Positions 11,972 to 23,900 of a DNA stretch of 64,000 nucleotides are shown here, piece after piece. Under the pieces are notes generated by a model. The model made no database searches, was not told where the DNA came from, and saw nothing but the letters and a program-made list of their open reading frames with translations. How positions within the stretch are numbered: position 1 is the stretch's first letter; every line of letters starts with the position of its first letter. The position numbers and the translations under genes are program-made. The stretch comes from Capitulum mitella (Eukaryota > Arthropoda > Thecostraca > Pollicipedomorpha > Pollicipedidae), in assembly GCA_030062745.1 (NCBI GenBank), contig CP099846.1, forward strand, positions 8,615,432-8,679,431. The letters run 5' to 3'.

Positions 11972-14900
11972 TCACTTGCAGCGTTGGAAAGTTTGGCAGA
12001 ACACCCCTATGATGTGGGGTATATGGAAACTCATAGAAATACTTCGCGCACCTTTACAATTGGACGGTTTGTGTCACATCTTTTTGTGTTTTCTGGTATT
12101 GGTAAGGGCTTCGAAATCGTTGTTTGTTGCCAGGTTGCCGCATGTTGGACTGAGATGCGAAAATGAATGTGGAACGATGTTGCCACGCGTCGCATAGAAT
12201 GAAATCCTTTGTCAGACTGGCATTTGTTGAATGTCAAACAGTTCCCTGCCGTCAGATGGTGAGGGGCAGATGTTTGCCCCATAAAACGAAGTTCAGTTCA
12301 CGTGTCAAAGCACGAGCCTGCCATTTTTAGCGGAAGCCGAAATATTGTTCGGCCTTCGGCACGGTCAAGTCGGGAGTGAATGAGGAAGTTTATCAGTCGG
12401 AGACCCATGGGTTACTCAGAAGCGTCAAGCCTACTGTTCAGAGTCCGACGAAATGTCAGACAGGTTGAGTCTCACGTTGAGTCGGGAACAGCGTTTTATT
12501 TTACGCGGATCGTGACCCCATGGAGCCGATGGGTCGGGCAAATGTTCCTGAAGCGGTTGGCGACCTGTGTGTGGACTTTCCCCGCCTGGTAAGCAACAGT
12601 GGCTTTGTGCGAGGCGAAGACAAGGCTGATCGAAGGCGGTCCCTGAGCCCGAGCCCACTTTGCAGCGTCGTGGGCACTTTTTACCGCCAGAAATCTTCCC
12701 AGCCGACAGGTCTTTGGCCTGCTCGGCGCCCTTGGTATTCCAAAATCAGCAACGCCCTGGCCGTTTTGTGATCAGTGAAAGGGGCGCACATGCACCATTT
12801 CCTTGTATTGTCTCTTCCACCACCTGCTTTTGTATTGTTCAGTTTCGTCGGGAACACGCCTTGGCCATTCTGGAGTACGGTCTGGATTATCCCAACTAGG
12901 AGCTCGTCTGGCTAACGTGTAAGCCATTCTCCATGCATTTCGAAAAAACACGGGCCATGGCCACACAGAGGCCAGAAATAACATTGTTGACCATATTATG
13001 CATTTCCCATTACACTTCGTAAAGAAACACAGAGTATGACTAAGTAGACCCAACATTGTTGACCACATTATGGATTATCAATGCATTTCGTGAAGGAACA
13101 TGGAGTATGGCCAAATTGAGCCCGAATAGGCCATAGAAGTCGTTACGTGTTCGTTGAAACCACACGCGAGTACTTGGCATACGTGGTAGATATCTGTCGT
13201 ATGGATCGTTCCAAATACGCTGCCTGTCAGACTTGTTCGCGCGGAAAATGGAAAGTTTCGCCGGAGGAATCAGAGGGAAATGTCGTAATGGAAGTTGTTT
13301 TCGCCATTCTCCACCTGCATTTTTTCCTTGAAGTTCCACCTCAGATTTGTCGCTCCTTTCTTACCTCTTGCCGGCAGCGTTCGTCAGATTATCTGCCATT
13401 GAAGAGCAGCCCACCAATATGGCGGCTGGTCTTGTGCTGGATATCTTGTTGGTGATGCTCCGAAAGTAAGGTGAAAAGTAGTGTATGAGACGACTTTGGC
13501 CTAAAAGGTGCTCTCGTTTCCTCCGTCTTGATCGTTCGTGACTGGAAATAATTAACGGAGATGTGTGTGTGCATAGCAGACGCCAAACCGTTTCCCCTTC
13601 CGTGCGCTTGCAAAGCCCTGCGCAGAAAGCTCTCGAGGAAGTGGCGAGACGCTAATGTGTCCAGCAAACTGGGACACGGCTCCAAAGTTGTATGGGCTTT
13701 CCCTCGGGGGTGATGGGGATTTTATTGCCTTGAGTTCGCGATGAGTTCGCTGGAGTTCGCCAGGTGGTCGGGCTGTTGAGAAGATAGAGGTCGTGCGCTT
13801 GTCATGACTAGGGCCGGAGCGGCTGCACCTCGTGGCCCGCGCCGAACTAACAGAAAACTCAGGGACCCCGTCCGCCCGACGAACCATTCTGTTTGTCGCT
13901 CCGCTGAATTCGTCGTGGGAAGCGCGGATCCGGGATTGGGCTTCACTTTGATGAGGCCTCCGTCTAGTCGGACTCATGGCAGTACAGTGCGTCGGTTGCC
14001 ATGACTGGGGCTTTCTGTTTGTGGCTACCTTGGCGCCGACAAACAGAATCAGAGCTACAGTCAATGCTAAACAGTGGCAGTCAGAGCTAAACTGTACACT
14101 TGCAAACAGGAATTGGCTCTTCACAATTGTGGGGAATCTTTGTCCTATCCTCACGAATTGCATCCATTTTTAGTATGGATATCGTATTGAGGCTGTAGAA
14201 GATATCCGATGTGCTCGTGGGCATAAATGCCGAAAACATCTGTGTGCCAGCCCTGCTGGGCAACCGGAATGGTTTTTCAAAAGTTTGGCCCGTGTATGAC
14301 GCCCACTTGCGATGTTCGTAAACCGCTGAGTGACCAGGCGCGACGGTGTGCATCTGAAGCTAGGATTGAATCCTCTCGTGGGAATGAATATTTAGAGGAG
14401 TCATGAATATTGATTCAACCATCCGCTAACATTAAAGATACCCCCATTGCCTGCTGAGTGCAAATCATGCGCAAATATCTCGTTTTCAAAAAGTCCAAGG
14501 ATTTCGTTGGTAAAAATTTTGTTTCCACATGCTGTCGTGAAAAATTAGAGGCGAAACGGGAAATTTGTCGTCATGGTGAAATACCCGCTTGACATCGGAT
14601 ACGGTTGTTTTGTTGCACTGTCAGGCAGCTAGATAATTTTGTTGCTTACAATACCATGTTGCTTTTTGTATTTTCATCGTTGGTGTGACCTGCTTTTTGG
14701 AGACATCGCACGGTTTCGTTTCAGGCGAAATTACAAATCGCTGGCACATCTTCAGTTCTGTTCATCGCTGTAGCGGTCATGCATGGCTTGGGACCGATTT
14801 TGCGTTACAGTGCAGTCTGGCGAGTTCTATGGCCATTCTAGGAACGGCGTCCTTGACATTTTCTCTTAAATGGTGTGTGTAGTATGCGCTTCGTGCTAGA

Positions 14901-17900
14901 AGCAAAAAGAAGAAAAACAGTGTGCGAAATGGGATATGAGATCGCTCATCACATCAAGGTCAGAAGCCATTGTTCGCTTTTTGTGGTCAATGGACTCGTC
15001 AAGGATGCTGTTATGGCTCCATCCTATTGTACTGGTACGGCGTTACAATTGGGCACGAAAGGCATTCCCGTAGTTTCTCTCAAGCGCACGATCAGTGCAT
15101 TTCCTGTTGTGTTGAAGATTAACGCGTCAGTCGCTGAGTCATTTCGCCGCGTGGCACGTGCTGGGAGCGTGGAGGAAATTATCGCAGGGACAGTCTAACA
15201 AAGCATTCGGACCAAATTTACAAAAAAAATTCACTATTGGACTAATTTGAGGTGTGCAGTCTTGTTTTGGATGCACATCGGGGATTATTGACATTTTGGG
15301 ACAGAAAAACTTGAAAATATATGCTCGGGATATCAGTACACGTGTATGCAAGTAAAATTGTGGCTCATATCACTCATGGTCACGGTCATGTCGCGGGTTA
15401 CTTTTGTCACATGTCGTATGTCAGTCTTTGAGTTCTGCAGCAGAGAAAAATGTGGGACGTTTGACGACGCCCGCCCCTCCTGGCAAATCATGGGTTGACA
15501 CGCGCACTGGAAAAGGGGTCTTTTTGTGCCCACGCCACCTGTTTTTTTTTAATATCTCGAGAACGGATCGGAGTTTGTCCCTTCTACTTTGTGACGTTTA
15601 TGGCAATTGAACAACTCGTCGAATGATGCGGAAGGATCGGAAATGGCCTGGAAATTTTTGAAGTTTTAAGCATTTGAAGTCAGGCAAACATAACGGAGAT
15701 AACGGTTGTTGCTGACCAATGGGAACTTTGAGAAAAAACCAGCGTTCTACCTAAGATTACCGTTTGAACACAATGACGCGACGTCATTCGGGCATAAGTG
15801 ACGGATGTACCAAGACTAAAGCCAGGGTCAATAAGGGTCAAAGTCATCAGAAGTCAAGGTCAAACAGCTTGTGACCTGATCAAGATTTGCGTTGCAACAT
15901 GTCGGTTTGTGTGAAATATGCATTCAAAGACCCTAATAAAAACACGTGTGCGCACACTGATACGCTTTCATATACCAGGATCAGTGAAGGTCAATGTCAT
16001 TAAAGGTCAAGGTCAAATATCTTGTGACCTGGTCCAGATTTGTTTTGTGACATGTCGATTTGTATGAAATGTGCACTCAAAGACCCTAATAAAAACACGT
16101 GTGTGCACATGGATACGCGTACGTTCATATATACCAGGGCCATTTCAGGTTAAGCTCATCAAAGGTTAAGGGCAACTATTTTGTAACCTGGTTCAGATGT
16201 GCTTTGCAATATGTCGATTTGTATGAAATATGCATTCAAAGGCCTAACTAAAAACACGTTTGACACATTGATACTCAAAGGCATATACATATACATATAC
16301 ATACATACATAAACATATATGCTGGAAGTGACCAGATGTACCATTGTTGGCTACCTTCACTGAAAATACGCCAAAAGATACGTGTTGCGCCCTTATTTAC
16401 ACTCCAGCTGTCCCTTGCTGCTCCAAATGTGACCTGCAAAAGATGGAAAAATGGCGCCATACGTCAATGACCTGACGTGGCTTCGACCCGAAATCCTCAG
16501 TCAAGACACCAGATGAATGGAAATTGTCCCATTCCAAGTTTTAACGGCCAAACAAACACTCCTTTTCCCGTTTCGTTCGAAAAGTTGTACGGAATGGCCT
16601 GTATGGGTCGAGAAAGTGTCAAAAGTTGATCTTTTCCACTCCATTTGACCCTTAAGATATTGACCTATGGTCATGAAAATTACACACAATGTAAATCGAT
16701 GTAGCCCTACCCTGTCCACAAAATTTCATGTCTCTAGCTCCTTCCGTTGCCGAGATCGGAGGAAGGGTCCTTTTGGACCACCCCTTCCAGTGCGTTTTAG
16801 CACGAAACCCCTTCCCACTGCGCTGGTTAATGCTGCGACAAATGTATCTTGGCCAGAGTTATCTCCTAGCCAATATATGGAGAGTGGTCGGGAGTCATAG
16901 GGTTTGAAGAACCGGCATACGTGACCGACGAACGTGAATGTCATGCGACTTCGTGGATCCGAAAGCAGTAACTCGTCAGTCGTCTCACGTATGGAGCTTT
17001 GTTTCTGACGTCTCTTGCTTGCCGCGTCCGCTGTCGCAACAGAACGCAGTGTGTCGCAGAAATCTAGCTCGTTCCGCTTGTGTGCATTTCGCATCAAGCC
17101 GTGATGGGGTGCCGTGATGGGGTGTAAACATGAGAGCAAAGCTTCGGATATCGGAGCGCCAGCCGCAGATGTGCTTTACGATGTGCTGACGCGCAAGAAA
17201 AACAACCGGGGCGCGGGTTTTCTGCCGGAAGCGCTGCCGCGCGGGACGGTGCCAGTGGCGCCGCTGTCCATCATCCTGATAGTGGCCATTTGAAGGCGTG
17301 CCAGCGCCGTGGCGCTGGACTGCCGGGCAGTGTTGGGGAGGCGGCGGGCGCTTATGAAAACGGACCGCTCAAGACACCGCACGCGGCCGCCGCCCTGTCC
17401 AAACAGAGATTGCGCAGACAGATCGGTGCGGCTGCCGGCTGCCGAACTGGACGCGGACGCGGCTGGCGAACGGGCGAGCGCCGGGCCTGAACGCGGCTTA
17501 ATTCGTGCGTGGCATGTCCTTGTGTTTGATTGTTTGCTGGGTGGCGCCTCAGCAGGCTGTTTGACATCGGCTGCGGCTGGCCGCGGGCGCCTCGGCCCTC
17601 CCGACTGCCTGCGTATTGACGGGCGTTCGTGTCAGGTGTTGGCTGGCACCGGCTGGCGCGGACTGGGCCGGCGCTGGCGGCCAGGACCCAGTCAGCGCAG
17701 AGGCCCGGGCCTGCGGGCAGGACCCAGTCAGCGCAGAGGCCTGGGCCGATTGCTGGGGTCAGCGGGCCCGCGGGCAGGACGGCCACACGTGCCCTGGGCC
17801 GCCGGGGCGCCGCGGCGGGCTGGCTCGGTAACCAGCTGGAGCACGTGAGCCGCAGTGTGGTGGTCAGCTGCTCAGCAGCGGTGCCGGCCGGCGACCTGGA

Positions 17901-20900
17901 CCACCGTGACCTGGACGGCCGTCCCGGCAGCTGGTCTGTCCCGGGAGAGGTGCTCTGACTCACGGATTCGTCCGGCGGGCGGCGTCTCTGACTCAGGCGT
18001 GTGTCAGGAGGGCGGGGCGGTTATCGGGGAGTATATCCGGGGAGCGGCGCTCCCGCGAACGCGCAGGATCCCGGGAAAATGTTGGAGTGCGGGGGACGTC
18101 TGCGAGATTTCCGGGCGGTTCTTCCCATGCGTTGCCGCAGAGGGGATGCTGGACGTCGGTAAGGTGGCCACAGCCCCCGGGCCTTCTGTTGTTCCTCCAT
18201 CCGCGGTGTCCCGGTTCAGGCATGTTCGCCACCTTCCGCTCGCTGTCTCCGTGTCTGGTTATTTTCGCCAGGAAGAGATGTCTCCCGGCATTGGTCCCTT
18301 GGTCTGCACGCGAGCGCCGGGAACGGGGGAGTCCCTGGTTGAGGGGGAGGTCTGCCGTGGTCAGGAAATGCGCTGAGCAGCGCGCCACCAGAGCTCTGTC
18401 GGGAGTGGAAGTGGCGCGCCCGGCCACCGTCCGCCGTCCGTCTTCGTAATCAGGTAGACGCCGACAAATGCGATTGCCGGTTGATTACGGGCGGAGCGGG
18501 AGACCTCGGCCTGTATTGCGCTGTGACCTTTACCGCGGTTGGCCGGCTGCCGTCTGCTTCAGAAAACAATCTGGCGCGGGAGATACGGCGCTCGTGCGGC
18601 GGCGCAGAATTGCCCGCTGGAGAAAAGCAATTAGACCCGCCCGACGCTAACGTCGTACTTGTGCTATGGCCGCCCAACTTAAGCTTAAGCACCGTAAGGC
18701 TTAAGCAGCATGCCACGTTTCCTTTTGCGTCCAGTTTTTGTCCAATCAGAGGTGCAGTGTTAAATATGCAATGAATTGTGTTCAGTCAGAAATTCGGCCT
18801 GTTGAATAGCTCTCCGTATTTAAGGCAGCTGAGGCGTTACGTCAAAACATGCGAAGGTTGTTTCATCATCCTCCCAGTCTTTGGAGCCTGTCATGCTTAA
18901 CAAAAGTCCAGCGTTGCCGCTGTCCGTCATGCTGATAGTGGCCATTTGAAGGCGTGCCAGCAACGTGGAGCCGCAGTGCCGAACAGCGTCGGGGAGGCGG
19001 CGGGCGCTGATGAAAGCCGAGCCCCACGGCGGCTGGACAGCCTGTGTCGGAGGTGCAGTGAGACTTGGAAATGCGCTGTCACCGCGAGCGGGCCCCATTA
19101 GTGCAGGGATTCACTTAGCCCGGCGCCTTGCCACACGCAGTTCTTCGGACGGCGAACGCTGGTAAAACGGGCTCCCAAGTTTAGTGACCGTGTTACAGAC
19201 AGCTAACCGCTTTTGTCTGACTTGTCTCGCTCGTTTTCCTGGAAGCTGTGTCGCGGCAGAGTCCCGTCCAGTCCACCTTGACAGTACAGTAGGTGACATC
19301 GCGTTTGACTTTGGTAATCGCCCTTGGCGCCAGTTGCTGAGGCGCCCACTCCTGAAATGTGCAAGGACTGGCATGGAAGGCATAGAGGGCTGAAGTAAAT
19401 CAAATAGGAAGACACACTGACAGCCTCCCGTCCTTGAGCTGCGTGTTCAGGGAAGCCGGATAGCTGTAAGCTCTTGGTCCGAAAACGGCCAAACTGCGTC
19501 TCGACACGGAGCGGGAGTGAAACGCAGCACTCAGAGAAAAGTCGCCTTGCATTGGGTGGGAATCCTTGAAAAACAACGTACCGTCGCCGCTAATGCTTGT
19601 TTGCTTGAAGCAGCAAAGCCTGAAATCGTGACATTTCCCGGAGAAGGAAAGTACGTAGATCGCGGTGGCTTCTCTTCGCGTGGTAGTCCCACTTTGTTTG
19701 AACCCGGTAACCAGAAGTGTTGATAATATCTTGGACGCGTAAAACAGCTCGAATCGGCCGGCTGGCGAAGATCACAGTGCCCGAGATACCGTCACGAGCA
19801 ACAGAAAAGAATGTCCTTCACCGCAATCGTCTCACGGATGTTCCGCATTAAGACCGCTCTTAGGATGCCGGAGGATTTCGAACTTTGGACTCGGAGATAA
19901 TCTATGGCGCAGACACGACAGGCATTAAAATGGAAAGGCCTGTCCAGGTCGGGTCAAGAAGCTGGGGCTTTGTCATCGGAGCGATTCGGTCAGTGCTGAT
20001 GCCGCGATGTCGAGCGTCGGATTGGCACACTGTTTCGAGTGTGTTGGCACATCGCGTGCGGTGCAGAAGTGAAACGCGCGGGTGCGTGGATAAGACACGG
20101 CACCGGGCGCGCCCCGCCCGGCCGGGCGAGATAACGGCGTATGTCCGCTGCCGAGGAGCAGCCGGCATCGGCCGATCTTCAGCAGAAACTGCGCAGGCAC
20201 ACCCGAGTGGAAACTCATTTCGGGACCACGCTTTGTGTTAAAGGTGCACAGATGCAAGACAGAAACGGTAGTTTGAATGTGTCGTTGCCGTCATGACGTC
20301 AGCGGCACATTTGGGGCAAACTTGTTCTTGTTGACGAAAACATGCCGTCAAACGACACGATTTTCTTCGTGTTTGAAGTCGCGAAGAATGTCGCGCACGT
20401 TTGACGGTATGTTTTCAACGGCTTTGCGGGACAAAGTTGTAGTGCGGTTTAAATGCATTAATAAAATGTGCACCTCTATATATCGTAAACGTACGTTATC
20501 TACAGCTCGTATCAGGTCATTTCACGTCGTCTCTGGTAGTAGAACCGGAAGATCAGGTTAAACGAGGCCAAAACCTGGTATTGCCTTTTCTGTAATTGTG
20601 CGTAGGTAAACGGCGTAAAAGCGATTCGAGTCAAGAGGCACGCCACCGCATATTGTTTCTGGATAACGTTAGGCCACCTGTGACTATTCCACGGCATAAC
20701 GTGTTGACCATGGAATAGAGCGGATCTGCTGAGAATGAATCCAGATTCGTCTCGGGTCGTCCGTCACCCCCTAATGATGGGATATCTGCTGTTGGGCCTG
20801 ACCCTTGGCGAGATTCCTCATCAGGACTGAGTCGTATGTCGTCCATTCCTGGTTTCCGGGAAAACAGAGGCTTACGTACTCATGTACGGAATTTATCATG

Positions 20901-23900
20901 CACGGCGTATGCTGGCAGTCCGGACGAAAGAATGATTGAGGCCGCGATGCGTGCTCCCTCCATCTGCCGAGCTTTTCAGTTTCGCCGGATGGGAACAGCA
21001 GCGTCTTTTTCATTCCAGAGCCAGCGCTCGTGCTGAATTTCGCGGCGACGCCTCCGCGCGGCCAGCCGGCGGTTTCTGCTGGCGCCGGGCGGCGCCGTTG
21101 AATGGCGGCCGGCGGCTGGCCTCGGCCCGATCTGCGTCGTATCGCCTCGCACGTGTTTTATCGCTCGAGCTGGCGAGTTCTGCGCGCCATTGGACAGCGC
21201 CGGCGCCCTCTAGCCGGCCGCCGAGCCCCTGCTGGACGTGTGAGCAGCGGCTAGCACGTGGGGCCAGCGCTCCATAAATACAGCTGGCCGGCCAAGGCCG
21301 CGGGCCTGACCGCCTGGTGCCTGCACTGGGCTCTATCGCCGCCAGTCGCCGCCGGTCATAAGCTCGCCGGCCGTCGACCCCCTGATGACGTGATGAATGG
21401 GCGGCGGCCGCCTGACGTCGTGATGGAGGGATGATTGGACCTGATGTGACGAACGGGTGATGGTTTCCTGATGACGTGACGGACTGGCGACTTCCTCCAC
21501 CCGGCGAATGGAAGACTGCTCGATTCCTCCTGATGTCGCGGTGAACGTGTGGCTACCTCCTGATGTGGTAAATGGAGGCGACCTTTTGATGTGATAACGG
21601 TGACCACTTCCGGACGACGTGGGCGCAGGATGAGGGTCCAATGATGACCTGGCGCTGTCACGATCGGCAACCCAGAATTGACGACCAGCGGATGAATGGT
21701 ATCATTCCTGTCTGTGACAAATCGACGACCAGATTCGGGGCATTATGGGCAAATGACATTATCTCTGATGGCCAGTGGTGCATCGCGACCGACGGAGTGC
21801 AGCCTGTTCCACCACCACGTACTGCGCGCTGTTCCTGTCGTTCAGCCCCTGCGCAGTGGCCTATTCCTCTGGTTTCGTGGAAGCGCGGTCCGCGCGGCAT
21901 CGGCCCTGGGCTTCCCGCGGCGAACTCGGCCGTGGCTCCGAGTGCCGGCGATCCCGGCGGACCGCAATTGCCCGTCATTGGCTAGTTGGCGCCACGTGCG
22001 GCGCGGCGCGGCGCGGCCTCTGTGGCCGCCCGGCCCCGCCCGGTCGCCCGCCACCGGCCGTCTCCGCGCGCTGACGGCGCGCCGGCCAGCCGGACGTCCC
22101 AGTCGAGCGTTAGCGGACGGCGATGGTCGCGCCGCCGGCGCCGGACCGGCCCTGTCCGTGAGCCCCTGGCGGCGTCCGGCCGTGTCTGGCCGTCCGCCTG
22201 CTCCCGGGACGCGGCGGGGCGCCTGCATACTGCCGGCCGAGCGCAGCACGCCGGCTGACCCGGTATTCCGATCAGGCGGCGGACGGCTCGATACGGGTCC
22301 GGTTGGGCGCGCGGCCGTGCGGCGGTACGGACGGCGGAGGATCTGTCACGGCGCCGACCCTCGGAGGACCTGTCGCCCTGCCGTCCCGCCCGCCCGGCTA
22401 TCTTGCATCGCCCGCGCGGGTCCCGCTCGGCGACGCGGAAGTGAAACTGGCCCGTGTGGGGAGGCGGCTATCGGATCTGCTTCTCGGCGGCCGTCCGCCT
22501 GGCCCGGCAGGCTGGAGGCGGCCCGGCCAGTCCGGCACGTGCGTTGGCGGCGGTACGGCGCGGCTGCTGTTGCCGGTTTTGCCGTCGGATGACGCAAACG
22601 GTCCGTTCTGCGTCAGCGTGTGTGAACAGCGCCGCACTCGCACAAAGCTGGGCCGCTGACCTCGGGCGCGGCCGACCAGAAACAGGACAGGTGTAATGTA
22701 ATATCTGCGAGAAAAGACCTTACCTGCCTGCCGAAACGTTGTACTTCTGTCAGTGGACTAGTGTACCAGGAATATTCTTTTTTGCATCGCTTATTCTAAC
22801 GCCGTTTTATGTCCGGGGAAAGCCAGTAGTCCAGATGGACTGGTACCGGAGGCCTGATGCTGCTGTACGCGCACCGTAAATATCATAAATGATGCATCCT
22901 GTTAAGCCATCATTTGTCGTCTGAACTCGTTACAGGCAGGAAGGACATAAGAATCATGTGCAGCCTTTTGCCTGTTACTCCTAGTTCCCGTTTATAGATG
23001 CTGTACAGAGCAGCTCCCCCAGAAAAAGGAAATCGTTTCTGGAAAAATTATGTCTGGGATGACTAGTGTGGATATTTGCTTCACTGCGCATATTTACTGC
23101 CCTCGACTGCCTTGACTGCGCATTCTTCGGCGGCGACGTCACATCGCACAATGCAGGAACAGGCCGCACCTTTCCCTTACCACCATTCGTAAAACCTCCC
23201 CGTCTCATTTCGCATACCCGCAGTGTTGGGCTGCCCGTTCTCTACAGGCTGAACGTCACGTACGCCGTGAGGGCGGCTCACCTGTTACCCTGCCCCGGCC
23301 GCCGAGCTGCCAGCGGTGCAGGGGTGAGGTGAGCCGGCCCCAGCTAAGCGGGCGGTGCAGGGGTGAGTTAGAGCGGCCCCAGCTGAGCGGGCGGTGCAGG
23401 GCTGAGGTGAGCCGGCCCCGGCTGAGGGGGCGGTGCAGGGGTGAGGGGAATGGGCCCCCGCTGAGCCGGCGGTGCAGGGGCGAGGTGAGCTGGCCCTAGC
23501 TGAGGGGGCGGTGCAGGGGTGAGTTAGAGCGGCCCCAGCTGAGGGGGCGATGCAGGGGTGAGTTAGACCGGCCCCAGCTGAGGGGGCGGTGCAGGGGTGA
23601 GTTAGAGCGGCCCCAGCTGAGGGGGCGTTGCAGGGGTGAGTTAGACCGACCCCAGCTGAAGGGGCAGTGCAGGGGTGAGTTAGAGCGGCCCCAGCTGAGG
23701 GGGCGGTGCAGGGGTGAGTTAGACCGGCCCCAGCTGAAGGGGCGGTGCAGGGGTGAGTTAGAGCGGCCCCAGCTGAGGGGGCGGTGCAGGGCTGAGGTGA
23801 GCCGGCCCCAGCTGAGGGAGCAATGCAAAGGTGAGTTAGACCGGCCCCAGCTGGGCCGGTGTTGCAGGGGTGAGGTGGGCCGCCGGCTGTGTACGCTGCC

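Noticed and set aside
11172..12166. Overlapping 218-267-residue frames on both strands
   Set aside because: Low stop-codon density in a CpG island plus the (GA)n tract; only the short exon 11326-11470 has splice and phase support.
21696..22592. 298-residue plus-strand frame
   Set aside because: An Arg/Ala/Pro-rich frame in CpG-island DNA, with competing frames on both strands and no recognisable domain.
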